From the NCBI RefSeq assembly GCF_009730915.1, contig NC_052486.1, forward strand, positions 22,969,589-23,033,588: a stretch of 64,000 bases of DNA. Direction: 5' to 3'. The stretch is from Dioscorea cayenensis subsp. rotundata (lineage: Eukaryota > Streptophyta > Magnoliopsida > Dioscoreales > Dioscoreaceae). Of this stretch, positions 1 to 11,588 are shown piece by piece. The notes below the pieces were generated by a model. That model was not told the origin of the DNA. It ran no database searches and saw only the letters and a list, made by a program, of their open reading frames with translations. Both the position numbers and the translations under genes were made by a program. Within the stretch, counting starts at the first letter, position 1; every line of letters begins with the position of its first letter.

Positions 1-1589
1 TAGAAAGTAGAACAAGAAAGAGTTAAAAAATGAAGAAGAGAACATTTAGCAAGGAAAGTCTTTGGAATTATACCAAATTCAGTAATTGTAAACATCAAAA
101 GATTGAAGACGAAGCATACAAGGTTTCTGAAAAGATAAGAACTAAGTGCATCTAGGCGGCGAAGAAGAGGTTAATCCTTCTTCAGCTGTCATTGAGAGTG
201 ATCCCTACAAAAGATTGACACAGGAGGCTTCCAAATGATTTGGTGTTTCCTTGATGTTTCCTTGATGTTTTATCACTGTCAAACAATACTGGGCATCAAT
301 CACTGCTTGCTAAACGATACTGGTTGATTTGCATTAGAATAAACTACATGCTTCATTATCAATGGAGCCATCAACTCCTTCAGTATCATCAATTTACAAG
401 CTCTGAAGCTCAAAATCATTGGAAGAGGTAAATAGAACTCGATGACAAATACTAGTAGAAGATCGAGATTGGACCATGGTGCACTAGATGAACCAGGGAG
501 GCATAGACAGTAATTAATACTGTAAGCTCATTAAAGCCAAAAACTAAACTCTCATCATAGTAGCTCACATTAAAGTCAGAATGACATACCTTGGTCTCTC
601 AAGATCCAAAACAATGACATTGAAATTTGCGTTCAATTATTATTATTTCTCAAGAGGCTGGCCACAGCCACGTAGTGAGCCTGACAAGCAGAGCACAAGT
701 AAATATATTATCATCACAAGTAGCAAGGAAGAGAATAATTCTTTCTCCCTTCCTACTGATCACAATAAAAAGATTTCTACTGGGGACTGAGAAAAATATT
801 GCAATCCATTCACTAATTTCATCAATTCTAGCATCATATGGATAGTTATTCTCCCTTGAAAACAAAATGAGTAAAACATACAACCGTGAGAAGTTCATGG
901 TTTTCCTTGGTTCACTTGTCATAGGTTGGCATTGGTGGCTTCATCATTTGAGGAGCTGCCAACTCCAATATCAGTGTTCACAAGTCCAAAATCATTAGAA
1001 AACAGGGATAATAATGAGAAGTGGAGACAACAATTTGAAATTTATAAAGAAAATTGATTTTTCTCCCTGAAGATCAAAGATGAGGATAATGTGACACCAA
1101 CACACAGCATTTGCAAACAGATAATCAATCTACAATAATAGCTTGCATGAAAGTCATAAGACCTTGATCAGTTAATCTCTCAACATTCAGAACAGTGAGA
1201 TGATGCAAATGTCACTGCAATAATTGTCCTGAATACCTGAATTTCTGTTATTTTGCAACCAGAACATTTATCTCACAGTGGTCACACCAAGTCTAACTTT
1301 CAAAAATTTAATCAATGCAAAACCCTAGTGATCACAGTGAATTTTCCCTGCAATCAAATCACAGTGAACTATTACTAAGATTGAGCAAAACATCACCTAT
1401 CATTCTTAACAAAATAAACAAGTAATCATCAGCTCTATATAATATGCATATGATTCACACATATTGCCTTCCATGCATTAATAGTATGAATTTTATGAAC
1501 ATGTATGGATAATTATCCTTGTTAGACAAAATGATGAGAAGCAAAACAAACATGGATAGACCATTTCAGTATGATGACAAATGACTCCT
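1..1589. other. Intergenic, no gene recognised
   Basis: AT-rich sequence. The open frames here are short, lack similarity I can recognise and overlap one another on both strands. No tRNA, rRNA or clear transposon end is visible. The last part lies downstream of the decayed dioxygenase gene on the minus strand. Confidence 0.5.
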
Positions 1590-4500
1590 TCATTTCTTCA
1601 ATTTCATCATATTCAATACACTCTTCCCTTCAATCTTACTAGTCATCACCAATTTCAAGTGATCCACCACACTTCGGGTCTGATAGAGTTCCTCATTCCC
1701 TTCCACAAGCTTCGGAATTGGACCTATTGACTATTGTCACATCAAGCCAAGGCATGACAAATGTAGCTATTGGCATGCACTCTTTCTGTGGGTTAATCAC
1801 AGCCCTGTGTTCGATACTCTTGTATTTCCCATTGCTCATGATCTGTAAGAGATTTCATTTCACAATGTCATTCACCCAAGACAACGGAAACTTGCAACCC
1901 AAGCAAAAAGAGTTGAATTTACCTCAAGGGTATCATCACCATTGTTAACAATGAAAACATTAGGAAGCGGTTTGATAGGCATCCATTGACCATTCTTCTT
2001 TAATTGCAATCCTTCAGCTTCATTTATTTGAAGGAGCAATGTTAAACCTTCAGCATCTGAGTGCGGTGACAAGCCCAACACCTTGTCGGCATGGTGACAT
2101 GGAGGATAGTAGTTGATCCTTACTGTTTGCAGGCCCTCCTTGAACATGTCAGCAACTTGCTCAGTTCCTAAATCATTTGCCAAAGAAACCAACAGAATGC
2201 TTGCAACTCTCTCCAACTCCAATGTATACTGATCCAATACAGTCCTGCAACTGAGATCATTTGAACCGTTAACCAAATTTCATAGATTGAAAAAAATAAA
2301 GAAGATATTGTTGACAGGGTATGAAAGCCAATCTTCATCTAACATGCTAACACAGCTGCTTCAACAAATTTCTCTATGAGGAAACCTTTTTTTTCAAGGA
2401 AGGTACATAGACAATGCAAGGGTTTTTTTTTTTTTTTGACAATAGGCGATAATCGCCCCCAATTTAAGGATTTATCAAGAAACAAGTATAGTGATACACC
2501 AGTCAAAGTGGCTTATCGATCCCCTAGAAACTTTTTAACTCGGTCAGACACCACATGGGGTAATGAAAATCCGCCACAGGCACGTCTAAAAGATTTGTAA
2601 AAACCATACAGAGCTAATACATCCTCATGGCATGCCATTTTAGAGAGAAATCCTTCCACAGGGTACGCTTCAAAACCAATTTGAAGTGTATTGTGAACAG
2701 TACTTAAGCCTAGTGCATAAACAATACTATGAATAATAACGCATGATAAAGATTCGAACCCGCGCTTGCCCATGCATTGTCAAGTGCCTTTACCACCAGA
2801 CTAAGCAAGTGTTGGTAATGCAAGGGTTTTTCAGTTGTTGATGTTTTCTCTAAACCATATTATTGTTTCTCACAATAATACATTTTTCACCACGGTCGAA
2901 AGGTAAAAATGTTTTATCAATTTCCTTCTCATTTCCCTTTTCATATAGAGATCCAACATATAACTCAATAGAAATTGTTGTTCCCCTTTCTGCTTGCTAA
3001 CAGACCTTTGATCAACATCATTGGCTCCATTACGAAAGATGTTGGTGTAAAAAGTTCAAATCTCAAGTTCAAGTTTCATTGGATATAATGGTGATAACGG
3101 ATCCCTGATTGTGGGTAAGGACTTGCAACCCAAACCCCACATCATTGAGTAAGAGCACACGGCCAGACGTTCAATTTCTGATGCTCCTGATTGTGCTCGC
3201 CACATTTGTCACAAAAAAATAAAATAAATAAATAACTAAAAAATAAAAATTGACTACATTCTGCTCATATGTAAATCATCATATACCACAAATATTCAAG
3301 AGACAAGTTTTCTCATCCTATCAATTTAAGATTTTGGGTCAAATTGAATCATGGCCATGATACAATATTGGATGCAAATATAACACTCATTTGTAACTTC
3401 TTTATTTTGTTTTGCCACCTTTAATGTTCTAAATCACATAAAACAGCCATATTTTTTTCTGTCCTGTTACCCCATTTATAATTCCTAGATACATCAAATA
3501 AATGATGAATCTATGTTGCAATATTGTCACTAAAAAATCTCCATCAAAAAGGTTAATAAGAATGTCTTGATTAGATATTTTTTTCAACTAGAGATCCTAA
3601 TAGTCCCATATTGGTTAATTTACTGAATATGGACATGAGTATATATGTCTAGGTCTCTCTTCCTATTAGCTTAAATGTATAGGTTGAATTGAACCAAACT
3701 AATATATGTTTGGTTTGCATGTAACCTAGCATCAAAGCTACTATAACTACTTTGTTCACCACATGACAACCTAAAAAGGCTAGCACATATTAAGGGGGCT
3801 TATGAGAACAACTATTTGAAAATGGTCCAACGAGATCTATCAAAACCCATCACATATTTTCATTAACAGCAGTATTAGCCATCACTACCATTTTTATGTG
3901 AAAATGTTATAGACTGAGTTACAACAATTTGGACGGACATGACTGATGACTATAACTTTTTCAACACAATCATGGTAGATGATGCAGACTTTTTCTCTGT
4001 TTTAAATCCCATAAAACACCTATAATTTTTGTGTTACTCCTTTGATTTCCACATACCTCAAATATATGATGAATTTTTTCTTAAGATATTGTCAATAGAA
4101 TATTTCCAACAGGAAGCTGCATAGATTAGGATTAATTCGTCTTTTATTAAATATCTTAAGACACATCAATTAATTTAATAAATATGAGTATAAATATATG
4201 TGTTTGGCTTGCAAATAGCATGCCATCAAAACCAGTTTGATAAGGTTGTTTGTAAAGAGACAGGTACCCAAGGAAAAAAAGGAACATGTACTATGGTAAC
4301 AATCTAATATGGATATGAATGTACAAGTTAGGATATCTCCACCTATCCGCTTATGATATTAAGTTTAATTGAACCTAATTAAGATGTGCTTGGTTTGTGA
4401 CTACCAAGGGAAAAAAAGTAGAACATCTTTCACCTAAATGTCAGCGGATTGGTAGCCCAAAATTCCGAGTTCCTTGCTAAGGGTGGCTTGGTGACTAACA

Positions 4501-5027
4501 AATACATATATCCCCACTAGCATTTGGTTCTCAGACAGGACAAATGCTTGGCCATAACCTCAACACTCCCGGGGCGTTGCCCGTAAGTCTTCTTCTCTGC
4601 TAAAAGGCAACTTGAAGATACCTTGGATTTCACACTCCATGGTTTATGAGCTGAAAAGAATTAAAAAATAAATAAAATAAAAATAAAACACAAAATTAAA
4701 TACATGAGTGTTTCATGCCAAAACTTAGTGTTGCATGGCACTAACAAAACAACTAACCTGGAAGAATCCCCACTCTTGGCAAGCCAGTCCAAGCTTCATC
4801 ACCACCTCTTGAGAGTGCTGAGTATTGACAAGTCTACCAATGTTGATGACTGGTATTTCACCATCCTCCTCACTGTGTAGAACAGGATCCGTTTTCATCT
4901 CAGGCCTTATGTACCTCTCCAGAATCCTGCTCTGGTCACCAGAGGCAGCCAACCATTGGGCACTTTCCACAGGTTGTGATCCACCAATGTTCTTTGGCAT
5001 ATCATAAGGATTTGCAGCTGCAGCCAT
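1590..5027 (-). pseudogene. SRG1-like 2-oxoglutarate/Fe(II)-dependent dioxygenase, decayed
   Basis: The family oxidises small molecules in specialised or hormone metabolism in the cytosol. Exon 1 (5027-4758) is clean, starting MAAAANPYDMPKNIGG and ending ACQEWGFFQ at a GT donor. Exon 2 (about 4652-4436) is recognisable from INHG, IFKLP, GYGQAFVLSENQ and FWATNPLTFR but only by changing frame several times. Exon 3 (2244-1923) holds RINYYPPCHHADKVLGLSPHSDAEG, including the H-x-D iron ligands, plus one extra codon in the NNGDDTLE segment. Exon 4 starts at 1842 with [15 protein letters not shown] (third iron-binding His, followed by the NPQ loop). A one-base addition near 1714 puts the family C-terminus (KLVEGNEELYQTRSVVDHL) out of frame; that frame ends at 1590. 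Intron 2 is long and carries a SINE. Exons 2 and 4 argue for a pseudogene; some breaks could be consensus errors. Substrate unknown. Confidence 0.85.
2428..2816 (-). repeat. tRNA-derived SINE with 15-bp target site duplication
   Basis: Read on the minus strand, the head has a Pol III A box (TAGTCTGGTGG) and, about 40 nt later, a B box (GGTTCGAATC). The tail ends in a run of about 15 A (T-run at 2423-2437 on plus). AATGCAAGGGTTTTT occurs on both sides (2413-2427 and 2817-2831), giving an identical TSD that overlaps the tail run. At roughly 385 bp it is long for a plant SINE. It lies in intron 2 of the dioxygenase pseudogene, same orientation. Confidence 0.85.
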
Positions 5028-6394
5028 GGTTTGTTGGATCTCTACTAAGCACCCTCACCTTGATACTTCATGCTATTGTCAAGCTGGTCTATATATATAT
5101 ATATAATACAGTTTTGACCTTGGATACTGGTGATAGCAAAGCCTAAACAGGAAAAAAAAAACAGAGAAGAAGATGCATATGTTGTTGGCCTACATCCATG
5201 AGACAGGCAGAAATTTAGAAATAATGGGACTACCTGACAAACAAAACAATCCAAGTGAGCGCAATCAGCCAAGAAGGCATGGGCACTGCCTTCTTATTTA
5301 GAGCCACACCTAAGATTGAAAATAGCTTGTATTCAATTTCTCAAAAGAGACAACAGAAAGGGAAAAATATCTTAATACGGCAATCAGCAGATTGTTCTTT
5401 CTTCAGCTGTGCCTGTCATTCTCATTGGATATATAATAATTCCCCAGTAAAAGCACAGGGATTATTTCAATAAGAATATTCCCACAGAATGGCTAACAGA
5501 CACGAGGTGAATAAAGTGCAGCTGAAGAAGATAGAAACTAAAGACAGCACCCCAAAACTAGTGGTAAGTCCGGGCAAGCCTACTAAATCAAGTCGTTGAT
5601 TTATCCCAGCTATCACAAATATTAGAAGTTTAGAACGTTATACAGCCTAAAATTAGTAAGGGAAGACCATTTCACAAAAACAATGTATTGATGATCAGGA
5701 AATATAGCTTCTATCAGACTCAACAGTGAACATCAGGAAGTAAAAGCCTATAAAGGTTTACAAATAATTATATACATGGACATTAAAAAATCAAAGCACT
5801 TTTGAGGAACATAAACTAATTAAACAAACATCCATGAATTCAAAAGTTCAAACCATTCCCTATATTAAACAGCCACTCGCAATAATTATTAAGACATAAA
5901 AGTGAACATAAATTTGTTACAGAATTAGATCAAAAGTATCAAGCTAAGAACTTGTCTATTTGATGAACAGATACTTCATTATCATAATCATCTTAACTTT
6001 TATCAAAACAAAACCAGATCACAAAATCAAGAAAATTCGAAATTACGAGAAGAAGCTTTTCTTTATAATGAATCAATTTTAGCACATTAACTTTGTTATC
6101 TGCAAGTCAAAAAGGTGACACCAAACTTTACAGAACCACCAAGAACTGTATCATTGAACTTTTGTAATCCAGTTCAAGCCATGCTAACCTCACAGTTGTT
6201 GCTTTCAACATAACTTACAATGCAATCTACATATTAGAATATAAATAAAGGGAAAATAAAACAAGGAGGTTCTATGGACCAATTTCACTACTGGACCAAG
6301 GAGGCCAAATGACTAGAAAGCTCTCAACATGGCTCAGCGAGCAAAAATCATTCAAAAATAATTTGGGGACAAGCTCTAATGTTGCCAAGTTATT
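5028..6394. other. Intergenic, promoter side of the dioxygenase pseudogene
   Basis: A TATATATATATATATA tract at 5090-5105 is a possible TATA region 60-80 bp upstream of the minus-strand start codon. The rest, to the stop of the DnaJ-type gene, is AT-rich with only short unsupported open frames. Confidence 0.45.
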
Positions 6395-7661
6395 TCACGA
6401 CAGCTTAGTGCTCATCTTCATAAAATGAAAACCCATCACATCTCTGTATTCTCCTGTTCCCAGACATCGGTCACAATATCCAAGCCCACTTCCTCCACAG
6501 GTCCTGCACCTGTTATAGACCAATTTGTTAGTAATGTAAATTACAAATGGTCAAACATTTCATTGGAGTACGAGGGAGGAACACAAGAAGTTTGGTTCAC
6601 CACTTGGGCCACTCTCCTTTTGGGAGCATTGGTAGATGTACACAATTAGTTCTTCCTGACATTTTAGGAGAACCAAGACTAATTAGCGGAAGTATTAGAC
6701 AAGAGTTTGAGTTGAATATGCGTGCAAGATAAAAAGTGAATAAGAGCACATGCCTCTCCCATAGCAATAGTGGCAATTAATTCTACCACTACCATTACAG
6801 ACCACACAAGGAGGATCAGGAATTTTCAGCTTTTCTTTCCTAACATTTGACTGCAGAAGCCAAATACATTGCATAATATTGTTAGAATTTCATACATGTT
6901 ACATAGCAATTAAATAACAAAGAAACGCCTTTGTTTTGGAATATCAATAAGCTTTCAAGTCTTAATGTATAACTTCAACTTCAAGAATACTAGCAGGTAG
7001 CTTGCAGTATAGTAGCATGAAAGATGCTATTAGTGAGAGAACAAGAGAGTTCTAATTACCAAATCCTTAAGGTTTACAGAAAAACCTTAATCTTGATTCA
7101 GTGTATATGAACAAAGACAGGATTGCAAAACTAACTCAAGACCCAGAGCATAATCTCACACATCATCACCTATACCAATAATTCTTCAGTTCAAGGTTTT
7201 TTTTTAAAAAAAATAAATAAATAAATAAAAAGAAGCTTTTTTTTATTTTTGATAAAAGGCTTACGAAAAACTAAATCTTGATTCAATTTTACCAAAATTG
7301 AAACAAGAATGTAGACCTAGTCAAGACCCAAAGAATAACCTCTAACATAATCTCCTATCACCAAGGATTCTCGATTCAGGGTTCAAAAAAAAACATTTTT
7401 TTTTCTATTAGACAAAAGGTTTACAGAAAACTAAACATTGATTCAGTCTTAATCGAAATGGAAATACGATTGCAAAACCCTCATGATCAAAACGCTAAAA
7501 TTCAGATAAAGCTAACAAAAGAGAGCAGGAAGAGTTTGTACCTCCGTCCGAACGATCCACGAGGCCCTGGACGCCTTCAGACGTGATGAAGAGGCATTCT
7601 CGAGGCGAGGAAGGAAGCCTTCCGGGATCGCCATCGACGCCAACGCCGCGAACCCCGCCAT
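6395..7661 (-). CDS. DnaJ-type cysteine-rich (CxxCxGxG) zinc-finger protein, probably plastid
   Basis: Four exons: 7661-7542, 6850-6754, 6655-6601 and 6509-6395, total 387 nt, 128 residues. The N-terminus (MAGFAALASMAIPEGFLPRL, then Ser/Arg-rich and few acidic residues) looks like a transit peptide. Exon 2 gives CVVCNGSGRINCHYCYGRG, exon 3 MLPKGEWPKW and exon 4 CRTCGGSGLGYCDRCLGTGEYRDVMGF: two pairs of CxxC zinc-binding motifs as in the DnaJ central domain, with no J domain. The layout matches the small land-plant family that includes Arabidopsis At5g17840. Proteins with this finger in plastids assist assembly or redox handling of photosynthetic complexes; the client here is unknown. Intron 2 begins GC rather than GT (6753-6752), in good context AG|GCATGT, and is needed to keep the frame. 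Intron 1 holds a degenerate tandem repeat. Start chosen as the first ATG giving the family N-terminus. Confidence 0.88.
7070..7490. repeat. Degenerate tandem repeat in intron 1 of the DnaJ-type gene
   Basis: Three successive segments begin with the same phrase, AAGG(T/C)TTACAGAAAA followed by TTGATTCA, at about 7070, 7256 and 7416. The first two also share TCAAGACCCA, TAATCTC and a T/A-rich ending. The period is 160-185 bp with many differences, so the duplication is old. The third copy is partial. Confidence 0.6.
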
Positions 7662-8618
7662 CGGCGCCCACTCGAGAAGCAACCCCGAGCTTCCCTCTGA
7701 AGTGAGTTTAGACCAAAAGCGCTATTGAAATACATACATGATAATGAAGAAGGATTTAAACTATGCCACGTGTCCCAATATGCTTTGTGGGCCCCTCGTG
7801 TATTGTTTGTCAGGACAAATTTATCAACTTTAAGCAATGATTTTATAATCAAAGAAAAGGTACACATTTGTGTTTGTTAAATTACTTATCACTCTAATTC
7901 AACAATATTTCATTTAAATCATGTTTTCATAACTTGGTTTTAGCTTTACATGTGTGCTATAACTGGAGTGAAGGGTTGATGCAATCAAAACACCCAGCGC
8001 TCGCCTAGCTCCAGAATTATGATATTCCTTTCTGGTTTATCACGGTATGACATGTGTCCTAAAAAAAAAAAGAAAAAAAAAATCAAAACCAAGATATTCC
8101 TTGGTTCTGATCTATCACAATCTAATATGTATCTTTAGAAAAAAAAAATACATGTCAGACTGTTATAAGCCAGAACCAAAAAATACTCTGATTCTGAAAC
8201 CAAGCAATATGAACTCACATGTACAACCACTACACATATGACACTAATTTCCAAACACAAAAAGCAAAAATTTTAGATTAGTTATAATGTAATGTACATG
8301 ATACAGCTCAGAGGTAAATGAAAAGGGCTTGATTTCTCAAAGGATCAGTTGCAAGTTCATGAGTCACTGAAAAGGAGCAGTGTTTGTGGTAGGGTTGCCA
8401 CACTGCTGTATTTGCAAGACCAACAACAAAACCTAAATAAACTCCCAACATGAAAACGCAAGGCAGAAGAGATCAACTGTTTCTGGTGCAATGTTAGGTT
8501 TGACTCAAATTTACTTTACAGAAACAACATAAAAAGATCATTCCCAGATAACTAAAGTAGACTCATAAAGACTAGCAAATTTTCCCAGGTGGAAAAGAGA
8601 CGGAAAGTTCGGTAAAGT
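7662..8618. other. Intergenic: DnaJ-type gene 5' region and TOM2A 3' flank
   Basis: Contains the upstream region of the minus-strand DnaJ-type gene (7662 to about 7900) and the 3' flank of TOM2A. A-rich runs occur at 8060-8085 and 8135-8150. No further gene seen. Confidence 0.45.
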
Positions 8619-11588
8619 TCAGAGTATGGTGCAGCGGCCCCTTTCTTCAGCTTGAGGTGCTGTTGTTTGCCGAAGCCTGTTTGGGTCTGAAGGATTGTAG
8701 GTGAATTCTGATGTATCCAGACCATACTGCAGTAAAACAAAATATCTGAGCACCTACTTTCATAATCATAAAATAAAAGAGGGCATCAACCTAAAATCAG
8801 TAGCGGAACAGAATTTTTGTATAAAATAAGGCGCACCTTTTCTCTCATCCGTTGGCTCCAGGCATCATTCCGGCTGGGACGTTGATCAAGAGTGGGGACT
8901 ACAGGAACACCAGTTGCTGGGACTACAGGTCGGTTGATTAAGGGTTCACGAATGCTAGGTCTGGAGGCGATGTATTCATCATCACTGTCATACTCCACCG
9001 GTCTGTTTGCTGCTCTAACGATAAGAGCTAGCAAGAATATTAGGCCCTACAAAACAACAATCAGTTATTTAGTGGGGTGGCGCACCTATCTTCATTACTT
9101 AGAATCAATAATGGCTGGTGGGGGACAAATTTTATGTGAACTAGTATTTAGTTCAGAAAGCAGATCACAAATCCATGTTCCCGGTTAGTGCCAAATATAT
9201 ATAACATTGAAGAAAAGCAGAATACTTCTGTTCATTTACATTTTAAATTAACAAACCATTGAAGATATAAATTTGCTCACTAGCAAAAAGAAATCATTCC
9301 AAGATTACCTCCAAAATGACAGCTCCTAAAGCAACCCATTTAGCAATTTTCCAGTTCTTCTCCAAGAAGTCATATATCATGGCAAAGTTTCCGGTTTTAT
9401 CATCTGGAATAGCCTGTTCATGATTGATTGTTAGCAACCACAAACAATAGAAGGACAAAGGAGAAAATGGGTTCATAAAATCTCACATCTTTCCAGCTAT
9501 GGTCAAAGAAAATGAAAGCTGCAGCCCCCAGCTCAATTAGGATCAACAAGATAACCAGGAAGGAATACTGATTGGATTAAGGAGTGGAACATTTATCAAC
9601 ATTATCTTCAGCAGATAAACATTTTACCACTAGAACTGAAATAAAACTTACAAGGAGTACATATCCTTAATACTAGTTAACCTAATCGTATTCACAAGTA
9701 AAATATAGCAGTCCATATAATCAGATGGTCCTTCTTTATTCATTAACCTTTGTACACTGCATACAGTGTGCAGTATCATTCTTGGTGACAATGGCTTTCT
9801 CTATGTTTTCTTTATAAGTAACCTCCTAAATTTGAGATCCTCAGGCTGATATGCTCAATAACCAAGCGATGTACAAATTTACAGAATTCATAGTTAGTTG
9901 CTTCAGTCCAATAAATTAGTTACCCATGATTCTTGAGAAGATTATCCCTCAACTCAAAAGAAATAGAAACGGCATATGCCAAGTTTCCCAATCAGGTGAA
10001 CCTCAAATTTCAAGCTTATCACAAGATTCACAACCTGGCTATTAAAAATATCTTTGCCTCTTCTTAAACAATATAGAGTGGGAGACTTGTAAATAATGGC
10101 TGCAGCACCTTGAAAACAGTTTCCATGGTAGTATGAAGCTGAGAGAAGGAATTGCTTCTGATAATAAATACAACGACACAAACATCTGATGATAAATAAA
10201 CTGGAATTAAGGATACGCATGAAAGGCAGCAAGAATTCCTTGTCACAGCTCCTATACAACCAAAGCAAGATATGATGAATAGAATAGCTCCAACACCGAT
10301 AAACAAGTAGATAAACCTGCAAAACCATCAAAATTTCATACCAAAATTATTTTGTTACTTGTGAGGAAAAAATCATTGTGCCTTCTTCAGGGAACTACAA
10401 AGTCATTAATCTTTATACTCACATAAGAAAGTGAACTTTATGACGATGTTCGGAAGTCTACAAAGATAGCTTCAAATTGATGTCTATGAAGCAGGAAACA
10501 TAGTTTTCTCTCACAAGTGAAGACCTCATCACTTGTTTTTACTTCCCTTCGCATGTGCATGCATTTAACTATCGGTGCTACTTATGCCATATGAAATTCA
10601 TTTCTGAAGAGGCACCATGCTGTCCGTGCTAGCTTTAAAAATATTCACTTATGAATCCCTCATAATCACTTTTACTTTCTGAATGCACATAGAGTTTATC
10701 TAAGTATGCTGCCCCAAATTTAAGAATTTCTCACAGTAAATCAGCATCGAAGTTTTTCTGTGTAGAGTATTCACAATTGATTTTATTCATAGCAAAATGC
10801 TTGTCATGCTTTTCTTAATTGGAGTATGCACATTAAGAAAACTATCTATTAGGAAAAGTTCCATTCATACTAGGAAAATTTATGCTGCACACTTTCAAAT
10901 TCTAGACTAATAAATCAAACAAGTTGAACATTCTCACAGACAAATCAGTCAATCATCGTAAGAAGCTTGGTATGCTCAAATGAAACCCAGTTTTTATTCA
11001 GGTTTACCAACTATTATTTCTTCTTACAAACATGAGTAGTCTGTTCATATTTCAAATGACAAGCTAAAAATGTTTCTTTCCAAAAAAGTATTCTTTTGAA
11101 ATTTGGAGTTTAGCAGGAAGTTTCCACTCAACTTGAGCCATTATTTCAGTGAGGATCATTATTATTTTAGTCACTAAATGTATTAACTTGTTTGAAACCT
11201 AAAAGATCACAATCACAAGCACTAATTTTGAACCAATTAATGCAAACCAAACTCAAGTTCTTAAACGCAAAAGCAATTCCACAGCACACCAAATAGAAAA
11301 CTCAGATAAATCACAAGAACAAATGAAACAAGAGCCATACCAAGCTTTGGGGAGCTTATCAAGAAAACTCTCGGACAGAGAAACAAGGAGGAACATCGGC
11401 CGACCGAGCTTCAAAATCTCGGGATGATAAGCGACCGGAGACGGCGCTCCTCCATCATCACCACCACCAGAAATCCTATTCCATTCCACCAGAAGATAGA
11501 TCCCATACCCCACCATCGCCAACCCCGTGATGGTCAACAAGAAATTCAACAACTTCAGTAGGCACTCTAAACATCCTCCGCACGCCAT
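8619..11588 (-). CDS. TOM2A: Tobamovirus multiplication protein 2A (TOM2A), plant tetraspanin
   Basis: Six exons: 11588-11341, 10316-10217, 9567-9487, 9413-9309, 9046-8837 and 8726-8619, total 852 nt, 283 residues, close to the Arabidopsis protein. The start MACGGCLECLLKLLNFLLT is typical and was preferred over upstream in-frame codons. Four membrane segments are visible: residues about 10-30; the YLFIGVGAILFIISCFGC segment; YSFLVILLILIELGAAAF; and a last one ending GLIFLLALIVRAANRP. The conserved C-terminal tail follows (EYDSDDEY, TGVPVVPTLDQRPSR). It ends GRCTIL*, a CaaX box with Leu last, which predicts geranylgeranylation. TOM2A is a tonoplast/endomembrane protein that interacts with TOM1 and that tobamoviruses use for replication; its host role is less clear. 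All splice sites are GT-AG and the frame is intact. Confidence 0.95.

Noticed and set aside
581-922. Three overlapping short frames on both strands
   Set aside because: Mutually overlapping, no domain, no splice context, AT-rich background.
2513-2773. 86-codon open frame on the minus strand
   Set aside because: It lies wholly inside the SINE, spanning its B box; no protein similarity.
3030-3240. Possible SINE on the plus strand ending in (AAAT)n with a GTTCAAATC B-box-like phrase
   Set aside because: No A box at the right distance and no target site duplication found; kept only as a possibility.
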